From: Eleusine coracana subsp. coracana
Lineage: Eukaryota; Streptophyta; Magnoliopsida; Poales; Poaceae
DNA: 64,000 bases
Reading direction: 5' to 3'
Assembly: GCA_032690845.1 (NCBI GenBank)
Contig: CM064422.1
Span: 5,828,001 to 5,892,000, forward strand
Position numbers and translations under genes: made by a program. Of the stretch, positions 12,536 to 23,700 are shown one piece after another (within the stretch, counting starts at the first letter, position 1; each line of letters opens with the position of its first letter). A model generated the notes under the pieces. The model searched no databases and was not told the DNA's origin. It saw nothing but the letters and a program-made list of their open reading frames with translations.

Positions 12536-13136
12536 CTGGCAGAAATAACCGCATTACTTGCTTCCCTCAACTGTAAATTTGAGCTAGAGAGCATCAACTT
12601 CGCGGGATGATTCATCTCTTGTACTAAATTCATTAGTATCATTTGCGGATGACCAATAGAAACAATAAACAGAAAAAGATAATTCAAAAGAGATATACGA
12701 TTGATAGCCTCTCCTGTTGTCTCTGTACTGGAATTTTCATGCGATTGATGTTCGTCATGTGTCCTTTGTTCTTCGTGAGAGGATGACGTGAGTTGTTACA
12801 TCTAGTTGCTTTTACGTTTATTATCGTATCTCTGAAAGTTGTTTTTATTTTGGGATTTTACGTAACTACTTGAGAGTTGCAATATTTTCCAACGAGAGGT
12901 GCTGTAGCACATGACAGCACCTGCGAAACTGACATTAAATATGCTCAAACGTGATTTTAGTTCTGGAATTCCTATTAATCTTCTTGTAAGGTAATCGTTG
13001 GTTACCAAGTAACTGAAATGCTGCCGGCTGAAAACCTTCGTTCTGGTATAAAGAAAAACAAAGTGTATGTTCCTTGTCCTACTTCTTTCTGTGAGTTTTC
13101 TCACTCGTTTCGTTCATTGATCGGCCTGGAAGGCTG
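12536..13136. other. 3' flank of the Mg transporter gene
   Basis: This holds the probable MRS2 3' UTR (AATAAA-like ACAATAAAC near 12662) and then AT-rich sequence with no coding frame that I can support. It ends at the first of the 190-bp direct repeats. Confidence 0.5.
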
Positions 13137-13326
13137 GAATGTTTCCTCAAAAACTTTAACCAGCTCTCAGGTCAGAGAGAATTGCAGTTCAGAACAGAAC
13201 CAAGTTCATAGTAGAGCTTGCAGTGCGACAACGACAAGTGGTGGGAATGGTCGTGCAGCCCCGCAACAGCCAGCGACAGGGTGCGCGGGTGAACAGGGCA
13301 GCTTCCATAACCGAGCGCTCTTCCGC
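13137..13326. repeat. Left copy of the direct repeat flanking a LINE
   Basis: This ~190-bp block runs from GAATGTTTCCTC to GAGCGCTCTTCCGC. It recurs in the same orientation at 14429-14627 with scattered substitutions and small indels. Together the copies bracket the LINE remnant. The block is GC-rich toward its right end and shows no protein that I recognise. Confidence 0.85.
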
Positions 13327-13370
13327 ACCTACCTATTCGCATATAGTGAATAAAAGAGAGGAGTGTGTGT

Positions 13371-14428
13371 GCTTTTTTTTTTGAGACAAAAGGCCTTTTC
13401 ATTAGCTACTGCCTACTAGCTCCTGCTAACTCGCTGGAGACAAGTTCAGATACAAAGTCAGGTGCATGGCACCAGTACACACGCTCGCCTTTCGGCACTG
13501 CGCAACAACCATGGGTCGCCAAACGATCTGCCACTTTGTTACAAGACCGGGGGCACGCTAAAATAGTACATGCATCAAAATGAAAAGCTATGAGGTTCCT
13601 AATTCGCCTAAACAGGCCACCCTCCGAACTTTGATCCAGCTCTGTTGAAGACAAGGCACGCCCTAAGTTTACTGCATCCGTCTCCAGAATTACAGACCCC
13701 ATCCCCAGAGACGCCACCCTCTCTCGGCCGTTTCATGCTGTCAAAGCTTCTGCTTGCAACGCGGAAGCAACCTGAGGAATGCTTTCTGCACCCCATCAAG
13801 AAAGGAGCCATGTTAGTCTCTACCTACATATCCCCAGCCTCCTGTAATTGATGATGGCAGAAAGGAGCCGCCAATATTCAGTTTGTACAGGTTGCCTGTA
13901 GGTGGCTTCCAATCTTCTTGTGCCCTGTGCTCGCTTGTTTTCAGTGGATTTTTTAGCTTTCTTGCCTCCATGACATGATACTCTACAGAGTTACATATTT
14001 CACCAGTACTTCATTTCCTTGCCCCATCATTCACTTTTGTTTCTTGCACACCACCATCTCCAAAGAAGCACTATGATCTTTTCCTGAGTCTCCGGCTGAT
14101 AGGTCCATATTCTCTGCAGCACTTCTTTTCCTGACTGACATAGCATAAGTTATGTTCTGATATGATCAAGGTTCAACATTCGCCAACATTCTCTAACTTT
14201 CTTACATTTGAAAAATAAGTGGCCACTATCTTCATCAAACCTAGAGCACATTGGGCATAACGATTCAGTTTTTACACCTCTGCGCTTCAGGTTGCGTCGG
14301 ACTGGGAGGCTGTTATGTGCCAACCTCCATGCAAACATGTTGATTTTGTTTGCAAGTTTTTGTTGCCATATCGTGTGAAGAGTGTGTGCTGAGGACACAT
14401 GACACCAGAAAAATCCCCAATTCCAACA
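13371..14428 (-). mobile_element. 5'-truncated LINE (non-LTR retrotransposon) remnant
   Basis: On the minus strand the order is a zinc-binding reverse-transcriptase domain (zf-RVT; KINMFAWRLAHNSLPVRRN and LCPMCSRFDEDSGHLFFKC, about 14380-14155), then an RNase H-like domain (SVILETDAVNLGRALSS and CNKVADRLATHGC, about 13717-13410), then a poly-A tail seen as a T-run at 13372-13382. This is the 3' end of a plant L1-type element. The endonuclease and catalytic reverse transcriptase are absent, so it is a dead copy. The two domains are not in one continuous frame. Confidence 0.85.
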
Positions 14429-14627
14429 GAATGTTTCCTCGAAAACTTTAACCGGCTCACAGGTTAGAGAGAATTGCAGTTTAGAACAGTACCAGTTCAT
14501 AGCAGAGCTTGCAGTGCGCCGAGGGGTGGGAGATGGCCGTGCAGCGTGCAGCCCCCGGCCCCCGCAACTGCCAGCGACAGTGTGCGCGGGTGGGCACGGC
14601 AGCTTCCATAGCCGAGCGCTCTTCCGC
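14429..14627. repeat. Right copy of the direct repeat flanking a LINE
   Basis: Partner of 13137-13326, in direct orientation. The open frame running from this copy into the LINE zf-RVT domain on the minus strand is a chance fusion. The block is GC-rich and contains CCAGCGACAGTGTGCGCGGG, close to its counterpart in the left copy. Confidence 0.85.
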
Positions 14628-14879
14628 GTCACCTAGGACCTGCAACGGTCCTTCTAATCTGTAATCTCCGTTCATCCCGCGCTGTCGACGCGCCGGCGCC
14701 GCGGCGGGAGCAACGGAGCATCTCCGCTGGAGGAGCAAAAGCCATGGCCAGGCACGTCGATATTACGTAGCCTGGTGATGATGCACGGTCAGCGGGCCCG
14801 TCGACCGGAAGTCGGCAGCAGTAGAGCGGACACGCCGGCGGCGGCAGCGCGCGCGGCCATGGCGTCCAGAATATTTGCG

Positions 14880-15005
14880 AAACGGCCCCCGGGTTTGGAT
14901 CGCGATTAATAGTCGCGATCCGAATATTTACATATAGGCTCCTTATTTGAATTGTGATCAATAGTCACCATCCAAAATAGGGGATTATCTGCAAAATTTT
15001 TGGAT
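14880..15005 (-). repeat. Twin-hairpin element, copy 1
   Basis: Two palindromes sit within about 110 bp: GGATCGCGA...TCGCGATCC with a 7-nt loop near 14896-14922, and a looser one (GATCAATAGTCACCATCC region) at 14955-14975. The same pair, with the same intervening text, occurs on the opposite strand at 27408-27545. No frame or known transposon terminus was recognised. It lies between GC-rich blocks that look like gene fragments. Confidence 0.6.
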
Positions 15006-15118
15006 CTCGTTTGGATTGGCCACCGCCTCTCCTCGCCGCGGTCGTCCTTCCCGCCGGAATCACGAGGTGCCGTGTCGCCCATCTTCCGTTGAAGCCCTAG
15101 CACCAAATAGCTCCTCTC

Positions 15119-16402
15119 CGCAGCCATCTCACCCGCAGCAAGGACCGCTGAGCAGAGGGACGAGCGCGACTGGCTGCATCGGAGCGGATCGGAGAGAGCA
15201 GCCGCACACTCCACCAGCTCGCTTGCCCGGGTCGCCATGGCGGCTCGACGAGCCGCGCGCCTCCTTGCGAAGAGGACATGGGGATGTTCACTCGTAATGT
15301 TTGTCATTATCAGGCTGCTGGTTAATTGACACTGAAATTGTATTCAGCGTGAACAAGTCAGACGATGAGTGCGTCTGTCATCAGTTACAATTGGCTCGAG
15401 TTGTGTATCAGTTTTAATTTCATGGGCACTGCATCCTGTATCTACAAAAGCAGAAATCCAAGACTAGTATGTCAAAAAAAAAAATCCAAGACTAGGGCAT
15501 TGGCATGGTTCACTGCATTTGGCCATTGTTTCTGCTGGAGCTGAAGCCTTTATCACGACTATAGTTCCTCTCTGATGCCTACAAACATCATCATTATCAT
15601 CATCATCCCTTTATTTGCAGAGATCCTGAACAGAAGCACTAAACGATCCCGAACTTCGTGAGGACGCGGTCCAGCGTCTCCTTGTTCAGAGGCTGCAGAC
15701 ACACAACACATAGACATCATGTAAGGCTGATGAATTCATGATCGTAGCAACGACGTGTGTGTCGAGTTGGCGCGCGTAGCTGACCTTGGGCACGAACACG
15801 AAGTCGTCGGCGCCGGCGTTGATGAACGCGTCCACGTCGGCGATGAGGCAGTCGCTCGACAGATCGACGATCGGCGTCGTCATGCCCAGCGCGCGGATCT
15901 GCCTCGTGGCCATGTCACCCGCAGGGCCGCAGCAAGGACCGCTGAGCAGAGGGACGGGCGCGGCTGGCTGCATTGGAGCAGATCGGAGAGGGCATCCGCG
16001 CACTCCACCAGTTCGCTTGGCCGGGTCGCCATGGCGGCTTGACTATCCACGCACATGTGCCTCTTTCTCCTTGCGAACAGGAGATGGGGATGTTCACTCG
16101 TAATTTTCGTCATTATCAGGCTGCTGGTTAATTAACACTGAAATTGCATTTAACGAGAACAAGTCAGACGACGAGTGCGTCTGTCGTCAGTTAAATTTGT
16201 TGTAATTGTGTATTACAGTAGTTTTTAAGTTCGTTGGCAGTGCATTCTGTATCGACAGAAACAGAGATCCGAGGTAAGAAAACGAGTGCATTGGCATGGT
16301 TCACTGCATGCATCTGACCATCGGTGACAACTGCAGTTCCTCGCTGATGCCTACGAACATTATCACCATCCTTTTATTTCTAGAGATTCTAAACAGAAGC
16401 AT
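15119..16402. repeat. Diverged tandem duplication next to the response-regulator locus
   Basis: Sequence 15119-15638 is repeated at 15909-16402 in the same order: CACCCGCAGCAAGGACCGC, then the GGTCGCCATGGCGGCT block, then ATCAGGCTGCTGGTTAATT, then GGCATGGTTCACTGCAT. Each unit is followed by the 3' coding part of a receiver domain (15639-15911 and 16990-17267), so the duplicated unit is about 790 bp. The second copy was later interrupted by a Tourist-like element. Confidence 0.8.
15639..15911 (-). pseudogene. 3' fragment of a response-regulator receiver domain
   Basis: Minus-strand translation gives ATRQIRALGMTTPIVDLSSD...DAFINAGADDFVFVPK, a donor-like GTCAGC, an intron, then PLNKETLDRVLTKFGIV and a stop. 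It is closely similar to exons 2 and 3 of the locus at 16986-17567. The exon carrying the phospho-acceptor Asp is missing, and the duplication boundary falls at the exon start, replacing the splice acceptor with unrelated sequence. It is therefore a non-functional partial copy. Confidence 0.8.
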
Positions 16403-16405
16403 TAA

Positions 16406-16986
16406 GAGTGCGTTTGATTGAGTGTCAAGGTGAGATGAGACAGAGTAATCCAGGATATCATGCTCATCCACCCTTATGTTTAGTTGAATAAATGGGATCA
16501 TCCATGATTTTTGTTTGGTTGGAGGGGCGAGGATGAGATGGATAATAATCAATCTTAATTATATATCTTAATTTATTATTAAAAATACTTTCATTATTAT
16601 CAACTAACACATATTAATATTATCTCTATAATTATCACTAATCAATAAAAAATATACTAATCAATATTAATTATCACTAAATATTTTCAAATTAATTCAC
16701 AAGTTACCCAATAATTAATATATTAGCACTTATAAATACTAATTATTTAATTATATATTTTAATTATTAATATAATTTATTTAAATACCACTAATCTTCT
16801 ACTAATAAGCATGATCAAGAAAGGTGGATGGCTTCATCCCACCAAATTTGAGGGATGGATTTATCTAATATATTGAAGGAATATTATTTGATGGTTGACT
16901 CTATCCTACTTGACTCTCAACCAAACACGTGTAAAAAAGGAATGACCCTATCTCATTCATCTTCATCCATCCAACCAAATACAAAC
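16406..16986. mobile_element. Tourist-like (PIF/Harbinger) element
   Basis: Compared with the uninterrupted paralogous copy near 15639, this ~581-bp block is an insertion. It is flanked by TAA at 16403-16405 and 16987-16989, the 3-bp TWA target expected for PIF/Harbinger elements. The ends GAGTGCGTTTGATTG and CAACCAAATACAAAC are imperfect inverted repeats. The interior is AT-rich and non-coding. Its last base supplies the first plus-strand base of the CTA that is the stop codon of the neighbouring receiver frame. Confidence 0.75.
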
Positions 16987-17567
16987 TAAATGATCCCAAA
17001 CTTTGTGAGGACGCGGTCGAGCTTCTCCTTGTTGAGAGGCTGCAGACGCACACAACACATAGACTTGCAAAGCTGATGAACGCATGATCGTAGCCTCCAA
17101 GGGCGCACGGGGTGTGTGTTGAGTTGGCGCGCATAGCTGACCTTAGGCACGAACACGAGGTCGTCGGCGCCGGCGTTGATGAACGCGTCGACGTCGGCGG
17201 CGAGGCAGTCGGTCGACAGACCGACGATCGGCGTCGTGACGCCCATGGCGCGGATCTGCCTCGTCGCCTGCACAGAACGCCGGTGGCGCGTGGCGAGGCA
17301 GTCAGCTCGACCATATACGTGCCAACAAAGGGCCAAAAACACCCTGCACAACGACGCGATGATCGATGCTATGCACGAGCACACCAACGCACCAACTGGA
17401 TCACTTCTTACTTCGTGTCCGTCCATGACGGGCATCTGGCGGTCGGTGAGGATGAGGTCGTAGTAGTAGTCGCCGCGCTCCCGCACGCGGCGCACGGCCG
17501 CGTCCAGCACCGTCAGCAAATGCAGGTGGCTCACGCTCACTGCCGCCGGATGGGCTTCCCGGCTCAT
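16986..17567 (-). CDS. Receiver-domain protein, type-C response-regulator-like, N-terminally short
   Basis: Two-component response-regulator receiver domains accept phosphate from histidine phosphotransfer proteins in cytokinin and related signalling. Three exons, 17567-17412, 17267-17142 and 17039-16986, join in phase 0 with GT-AG introns and give about 111 aa. Asp42 lies in DLILTDRQMPVMDGHE, the usual phospho-acceptor context. Ser70 follows in IVGLS, and Lys94-Pro falls exactly on the last splice junction. Missing is the N-terminal strand with the acidic pair that completes the active site: the chosen ATG opens as MSREAHPAAVSVSHLH, and no acidic pocket was found upstream. It could be a shortened gene, a pseudogene, or a gene with an unrecognised first exon. 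Intact splice sites argue for recent function. A partial copy lies just downstream (15639-15911). Confidence 0.55.
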   Translation of the reverse strand: MSREAHPAAVSVSHLHLLTVLDAAVRRVRERGDYYYDLILTDRQMPVMDGHEVRSDPVGALVCSCIASIIASLCRVFLALCWHVYGRADCLATRHRRSVQATRQIRAMGVTTPIVGLSTDCLAADVDAFINAGADDLVFVPKVSYARQLNTHPVRPWRLRSCVHQLCKSMCCVRLQPLNKEKLDRVLTKFGII

Positions 17568-17833
17568 CTCCTCGTGAGATCAGAACAGTGTGCCGTGGCA
17601 CCACATGCCGGTTACAGCACCTGATGCAGCATGACGGCCACAAAAAAATATCGGTGCGTGCATCAAGACACCAACAAGGTGCACGCATAGCTATACTCTG
17701 GTGTGGGCTAACCTAGTCAGCCCGCGACACCGCGGCTCGCCATAAACCTTCCCGTTCACTCCACCATCTTCGGCTTGATGGTTCGATGCAGATCATCGCA
17801 ATCCGGGGGAACGGCGTGCTATTGATTCTTTTT

Positions 17834-18025
17834 GTCAGCCCGTGAAAGCCCAATCCAACAAGGTCCAGTAAATATAATACGGCCTATCCGCATACTGTAG
17901 ATGTTTTTTGCCCCATACTATCCTCTTTGTCAGGCCGTGAAAGTTCAATCCAACAAGGTCCAGTCCAGTAAATACGGTCGTTTGTCCGCATAGATGTCCG
18001 ATCCAACAAGGTCCCCTGTCTGATG
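17834..18025. repeat. Tandem repeat with CAATCCAACAAGGTCC core
   Basis: Two diverged units about 98 bp apart share GTCAGSCCGTGAAAG, then CAATCCAACAAGGTCCAG, then GTAAATA. A third partial core, GATCCAACAAGGTCC, follows near 18001. No coding frame is associated. Sequence between the receiver locus and this repeat (17568-17833) shows nothing else recognisable. Confidence 0.65.
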
Positions 18026-18848
18026 TAACAGTAACGCTCTCCTTCAACCTTCCGAACCATTTTGGAGTCCGAGGTTTGACCGTATGGCACCAACAGCTTT
18101 GCCAAAAAGAAACGGAGCAAAAACACGCACAAAATTAGACGAGGGGTTCGTCTCGGTCTCTCGGAACACAAAATGGAGAGAAAAACGCCGCTCCAGCTAA
18201 GCAAAAGCACGTAGTACTAGCATATATATGGTGACGCTCCAGTCCGCACAAAACCATATGGGGGCAGGGGCGCGGCTAGCTGCCATGCATGAGTCTCCCC
18301 AGGCTGTCGCGGGCAAAGGAACAGCCAGCTCAGGCTCGATCAGCCGCGTGACCATCGTCCCGCCCTTGCCAAGTTGACATGCATCTCTGTGTTGTGTTGT
18401 GTCCCGACTGCCTGATGGTTTGCGTGTGCTCGTCACGGCGCGGCTGTGTGTCATCCGAGCAATACAACCGCCGAATCCAATGCAGGGTACAGTCAACGAC
18501 GCAGCAGGCTCCGGCCCTGAGCCGCAGACAACAGACGGTACCTGCACTGCACTACCCTGCTTCAATTGTATCGTACACGATGAAGGCACGGTACGCAACA
18601 CGGAATGCCATGTCTCGTCGCCTCCGCCGTATCTCTCTCTCTCTCTCTCCGTCCTGGTTATTGATTTTAACAGCCGACCCGACCCAAACCCAACGCACGC
18701 AGGCAAAGACACTACATCCTCTTCCGTTTCGCTCCACCCGCCCGGTCATCGCATCGCTGCCAGCACGGATCACGACGGAACGGGAATCGGGAAACCATGC
18801 ATACCCGGTACAGAAAGCTGTCAGGCGCCTCCCAGACGGAAAAGATAT

Positions 18849-19083
18849 TCCATCCGTTCTAAAATTATTATTGTTATTGACTTTTTTCATCAACATTAAT
18901 CATTCGTCTTATTTAAAAAAATTTAAAAAATATTATATATTTTTAATGATTTGTTTTATCATTAAATATAATTTAAATATAACTTATAAATTTTTATATT
19001 CAAATAAATATTTTAAACAAGACAAATAGTCAAAGGTAAGGAAAAAAGAAAGTCAATAGCGACAACAATTAGAACGGAGGGAG
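18849..19083. mobile_element. Stowaway-like MITE, 235 bp
   Basis: Left end TTCCATCCGTTCTAA and right end TTAGAACGGAGGGAG are inverted repeats, extended inward by TTATTGACTTT and AAAGTCAATA. TA dinucleotides flank both sides (18847-18848 and 19084-19085). The core is AT-rich. This is a typical Stowaway element. Confidence 0.9.
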
Positions 19084-20425
19084 TATACTGTATGACTGGA
19101 CAGTCACTCCTTTCCACTTCCACTATCGGCGGCTCTTTTTTGATACCGCATGACCTGACAGAAAACCGCACCGAAATCAACTGTCACGATGCACTCCGAG
19201 CTAAGGTCATCACGTTTTCCCACTGATACGATCCCCGCTGTTTTGGATCTTGAACCAACAGGTAGATAGCAAGGTTACTAGTAGTATATGACACAGTAGT
19301 ACGCTTTTTATAGGTCACTGCTTACAGAGTCCACTCCTGTCCATGCTCCACTATTCCCTTGTTCAACCGTTGCGGAAAAGCAGAGGCGGACCGAATCAGG
19401 TAACTGCCGCGCGCTGGACCACGGCCATGGGTAATGGGTTGGGCCCCCTCTTCTTCCCCAAGCTTCACTCTCAACGCCTTGTGATGAAAAAAAGAAAGAG
19501 AGGCATTTTTTTTTTCTTTTCTGAATGGCATATGAGGATCGTGCTGGAACTTTACTGGAAAGTATCGGAATTTTTATTGACCTGAATCTTTGCTGCAGTC
19601 TTGTGATAGAGTTCTGAACACCGGACAGATTTTGCCCTGCCTATGTTGACACGTACTATCATAAAGCCCAGGCCCAGCGAGACCTTAACCGAGAGCCTCC
19701 AAATGCAATCATGGAGCTGATGCATTTAGAACAGCAGCTGAAATTGTTTCCTTCTGCCTTGCTCATGCTGCGGGCAGAGTACCGCATTGTGATTTCTTTA
19801 TTCCCCCCCCCCCCCCCCCCCCACACCCAGGTTCGCTATGAGCTGACGCAGACTTGTAACTTGTTCCTCGGAAAAAGGATAAAAAAGACCCGCTTCCTTT
19901 TCGTCCCGAACAAACTGATGTCTTCACCAGCAAGTTGAGCGAAAGCTACTACCTCTGCCGTTGAATAATCAATCCGACGTGAACTGCACACTCTAGCTAT
20001 TCTTGTACATCGATGCAGTAGTAGTTTGTTTTCAAGTTTCATCAATTCAAGTCACCGCCAATTTTCCATGTACAGAAATTCATCAACAAATGTTTTTTTT
20101 CTTTTTTTGGAACTGAATCACTAACGCAGCCAAGAAAGAGCAGGACATAAATGGAAGGTGGATAGCATAGCATTAGCATCAGTGACAGCCTTACACGGAT
20201 CCTGCCATTCAATTGTTTTAGCAGCGAGCGTGTGAAAGCTCACGCGAGATAAAAAAAAAAAGGTAAAAAAAGAGACCCCGAATACGGGTACGTATTTGTA
20301 GAGGCGCACGTACGTACGTCCACCGTCGTGGTGGGTGGCTCGCTAGAAATTCTCCTGGCCCACGCACGGTCTCAGCCGCTACGCGCACCCGGCACCGCCC
20401 ACACGCAATCGCCTCAGGACCCGTC
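19084..20425. other. Intergenic region upstream of DRIP
   Basis: No gene is supported. A 20-nt C-run at 19803-19822 and short A/T runs are present, and an ACGTACGTACG run lies near 20310. The last few hundred bases are presumably the promoter of the RING E3 ligase gene. Confidence 0.5.
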
Positions 20426-20433
20426 TATTTATA
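20426..20433 (+). promoter_or_regulatory. Candidate TATA box of the DRIP gene
   Basis: TATTTATA sits in CCGTCTATTTATACACGCC, about 280 bp upstream of the ATG at 20711, and is followed by a CT/C-rich leader. Position and sequence fit a core promoter, but no transcription start is visible in the data. Confidence 0.5.
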
Positions 20434-20710
20434 CACGCCAATACGGGGGACGGCGATGCAAAATTAGACTTGCTCCTCAACGCCCCCCTTCCTGTTGTTC
20501 CTGTCTCACCCCCGCGCCTCTCGCCGGACGAGCTCCGCCGCCAGCCAACCGCCGCCGCTCCCCCGCCGTCCAATGACTCCGCCGCAATCCGCGTATATCT
20601 GAGGCCGAGGCTGCTCCGTCGCGAGCCCATCGTTCGTCCATCCAGTTCCGGTCCGGGTGAGAGGAGGACAAGGAGGAGGAGGAGGTGGTGGGCCGCCGGG
20701 GGCGGAGGAG

Positions 20711-23700
20711 ATGGGGGCGCCGCGGGAGGTGGCGCGCGTGCGGAGGGAGACGCTCTCCGCGCTTATGACGTGCCCGCTCTGCCGGGGCCTCCTCCGGAAG
20801 GCCACCGCCATAGCCGAGTGCCTCCACACATGTGAGTCTTCCTCCATCTCTCTCTCTCTCTCTCTCTGCTCAGTTCCCGCCGTTCTCTCCCTCTCCCTCT
20901 CTGTGCTTTATATCTGCCCGAGCGTGCCCCGGGCGGCCGTGGTTCCCCGCGCCGCCGCCCCGCCGTCGGCCGCTTTTGCGTCAGTCGCTGATTCACGTCG
21001 CGTCGGCGCGCGTGTTTGGTTTCGGGGTCGGATTCTTCTCCTTCTCTCGTCCCGCGACGCGGAGGTCGATGCGGGCGGGCTCGTCGATCCCACGCGGGGC
21101 GGGTCGCGGACGCATCGCCCTTGGCGTGGATTTACGGCTTTGGCCCTTTGGTTGTGTGTGTTTCAGGAGTGTTTGGCTGTTTGGACTTTGGACGTGCCAC
21201 GCCCGCGCTCGCTCCCTCGTGTCTGGCGTTGTTGCGGGAACTCGGCAGTGCGCGTTTCGTGCCCGCCGGTTCCTTCGACGCCGCCGCCTTCTCGTGCTTC
21301 CTCTGCCATGATCTCGACGATCCCCATGTGTGTGTCTGGGGGTTCCTTTTGATCTGCTGGAGCTCAGCGCGCCGCGACGTGCGCGTTTCATGTCCCGCGA
21401 CTGCTGTCCCTTCGACGTCGTGTTTTCTCTCTGCGTGTTCTTCGACGGTCCCGAGGTTCCCGGTTGCTTCACTTGATCTACTAGAGCTCCAAAAAGACAC
21501 GGGCTTTATCCTGGACAATGGCCGGCTCCGGTGTTGCCCACCCAACCACTCACCGGCGGCCGTGGGAGCTAGGCCGGGGAAGGCCCAGCCGCGCTCTGTT
21601 CGTCGGCGCCGCCACGCCCTCTGTCCCACGTGCACGTGCCCCGTTCCTGCTTTGCCGACTTGGCACTTGGCAATGCGGCAAAAAGCAAACCCGCGGCCCT
21701 CCCCCTGCCGGGGGGCGGCTCGCAGTCGCAGGCCTGGTCACGGGGATTCCGTCCGCTTGCAACCGTCCAGTCGTCCACCGCCGCTGGCAACTCGTGGTGG
21801 TCTTCAACTCCCGACAACAGCCAGGACGCGACGCGACGCGCTGTCTCCCGGGGTCTATGTTGTGCTGGCCGCCGGCGCTATCCTCGTGGCGTGGCGTTCG
21901 GTCCTCCTCCTTTTTTCCTGGCAGGGTGATCGAACAACCTTTTTCGTGCATGAATTCTTGCGGGGCTTTTGCTGCAAGGGAAAAGAAGCTGTAAAGCGTT
22001 GGCGCTTATAGCAAAATGTCTGGGGTGTGTGCGTGGCATTCGAAGAGCTTCTTGTGGGTTTGGTAATGGTGGTGGGGGAGCTTGGAGGTGGTGCCCTTCC
22101 GGCCTGATTATGTTCTGAAACGTGGTACCCGACCAGTTTTTCATTAGGAGAATGTGAATCGGGATTCAGTGATAGGAACAGTCTGCCCACTCCCATCTAG
22201 TTGGTGTGCCATCGAACTGCCATTGGGGACGTAGTCCACGTTTCGTGGTAAATGATGGGTGAAAGCTTCATCGCACTCCTGATACATAATTTCCTTTTGG
22301 GTTTTCAATGAATATCGAAATGCCATGGTATGGATCGAAATATTTTGCGACATAAGCCAAGCAAACTCTGCTGCAGCGAGTGCCGTTAGCCGCCAGCCAT
22401 GCTGAATAGTTGGCAGAACCAGAGACTGGAGGAAATGCTTCACTGGAATGGAGGAGCTTGTAGAATTTGCTCTCCAAATGTTGCACGCTTCTAGCCACTC
22501 CCCGCCTGCAGTCAATTCACTTCTCCTTAGTCCCTTTCTGAATCTGGCTTTTTTTTTTGGAGAAAATTTCTGAATCTGGCTTTGCTTTGCCTTAACAGTG
22601 TTTCTTTTTTCTATGACAGTCTGCCAGGAGTGCATTATGAAGGAAATAAACGATGAGGATGTCGATCGCTGCCCAGTTTGCAACATTGATCTCGGTTGCG
22701 ATCCTGAAGAGAAACTCAGGTGAAACAGTTGTTCTGACATTTTGAGTTTTTTCTGCACTTCGTCATTTCTCCGTTCCTTGCCCGACTCCCGACATTGTCT
22801 TCTGATTTCCAATTCTTGGATGAGCACATTCTTGAAATATCAGTGTGTTATGGTACCTCCCAGAGGTCATGTTATCGTGAACAACATGCATATATTTGAA
22901 ACTTTTCAAAGCTAACTTACTAACGGATGTCTGCAGTTTAAATTTTTTAGTGTATCATTCATTTAGATTAACCTTCTCTGTTTAACTTGAAGAAATTATA
23001 TTAAAAATCTTATTTTCCCTTATACTGTTATTCTCTTACCAAGTTATGATTTTTTATAGAGCATCGTAATTGTACACATCATTTATTGATGCATTTGTCT
23101 TTCTGTAATAATCTATTAATTGTTGAACTATATATATTTTCCCTAAACTTCTTTTGTGAAATAGATCTGTTGGGCTTAGTTTTTCAGCCGCTTATTCCTG
23201 TCTAGTGCATTGAGTGATGTAGACTGAACATTGTACTATATATTGCACCCTAGTTAAACTGAAAGTTTCTTTGTTTGAAGGCCTGATCATAACCTTCAAG
23301 ATATCAGGAATAAGATATTTCCAATTAAGAGGGAAAAAGTTGCTTCTTCAAAGGGAGCAACTGGTGTACTGCCAGCAAAGAGAAAACAGAGGTCCCTTTC
23401 ATCCTTGGTGGTTGACACTCCAAGGGTAGAAATAAAGGCTGCTATAACAGGAAGGAGAACAATAGCTACAAGGAGGAGGACAGCCTCTCATGTCAGTTCT
23501 CCTGATAGAAACGGGGTCATTAATTTATCAAATAAATCTGAAAGTCAAGATCAGATGATTGAGAAACACACAGCGTCACAATCCACCAAGGTGATAGCAA
23601 CTGCAAACAAAAAGCAGGTAAATATGAAGAACTATCTGACACATTTGTAACATCACATGCTTTCATGTGCATTATTCATGTGTATTTTCTTTCAAAGTTG

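Noticed and set aside
19803..19822. 20-nt poly-C tract as a functional element
   Set aside because: Isolated homopolymer with no gene or promoter nearby. Its length may also be unreliable.
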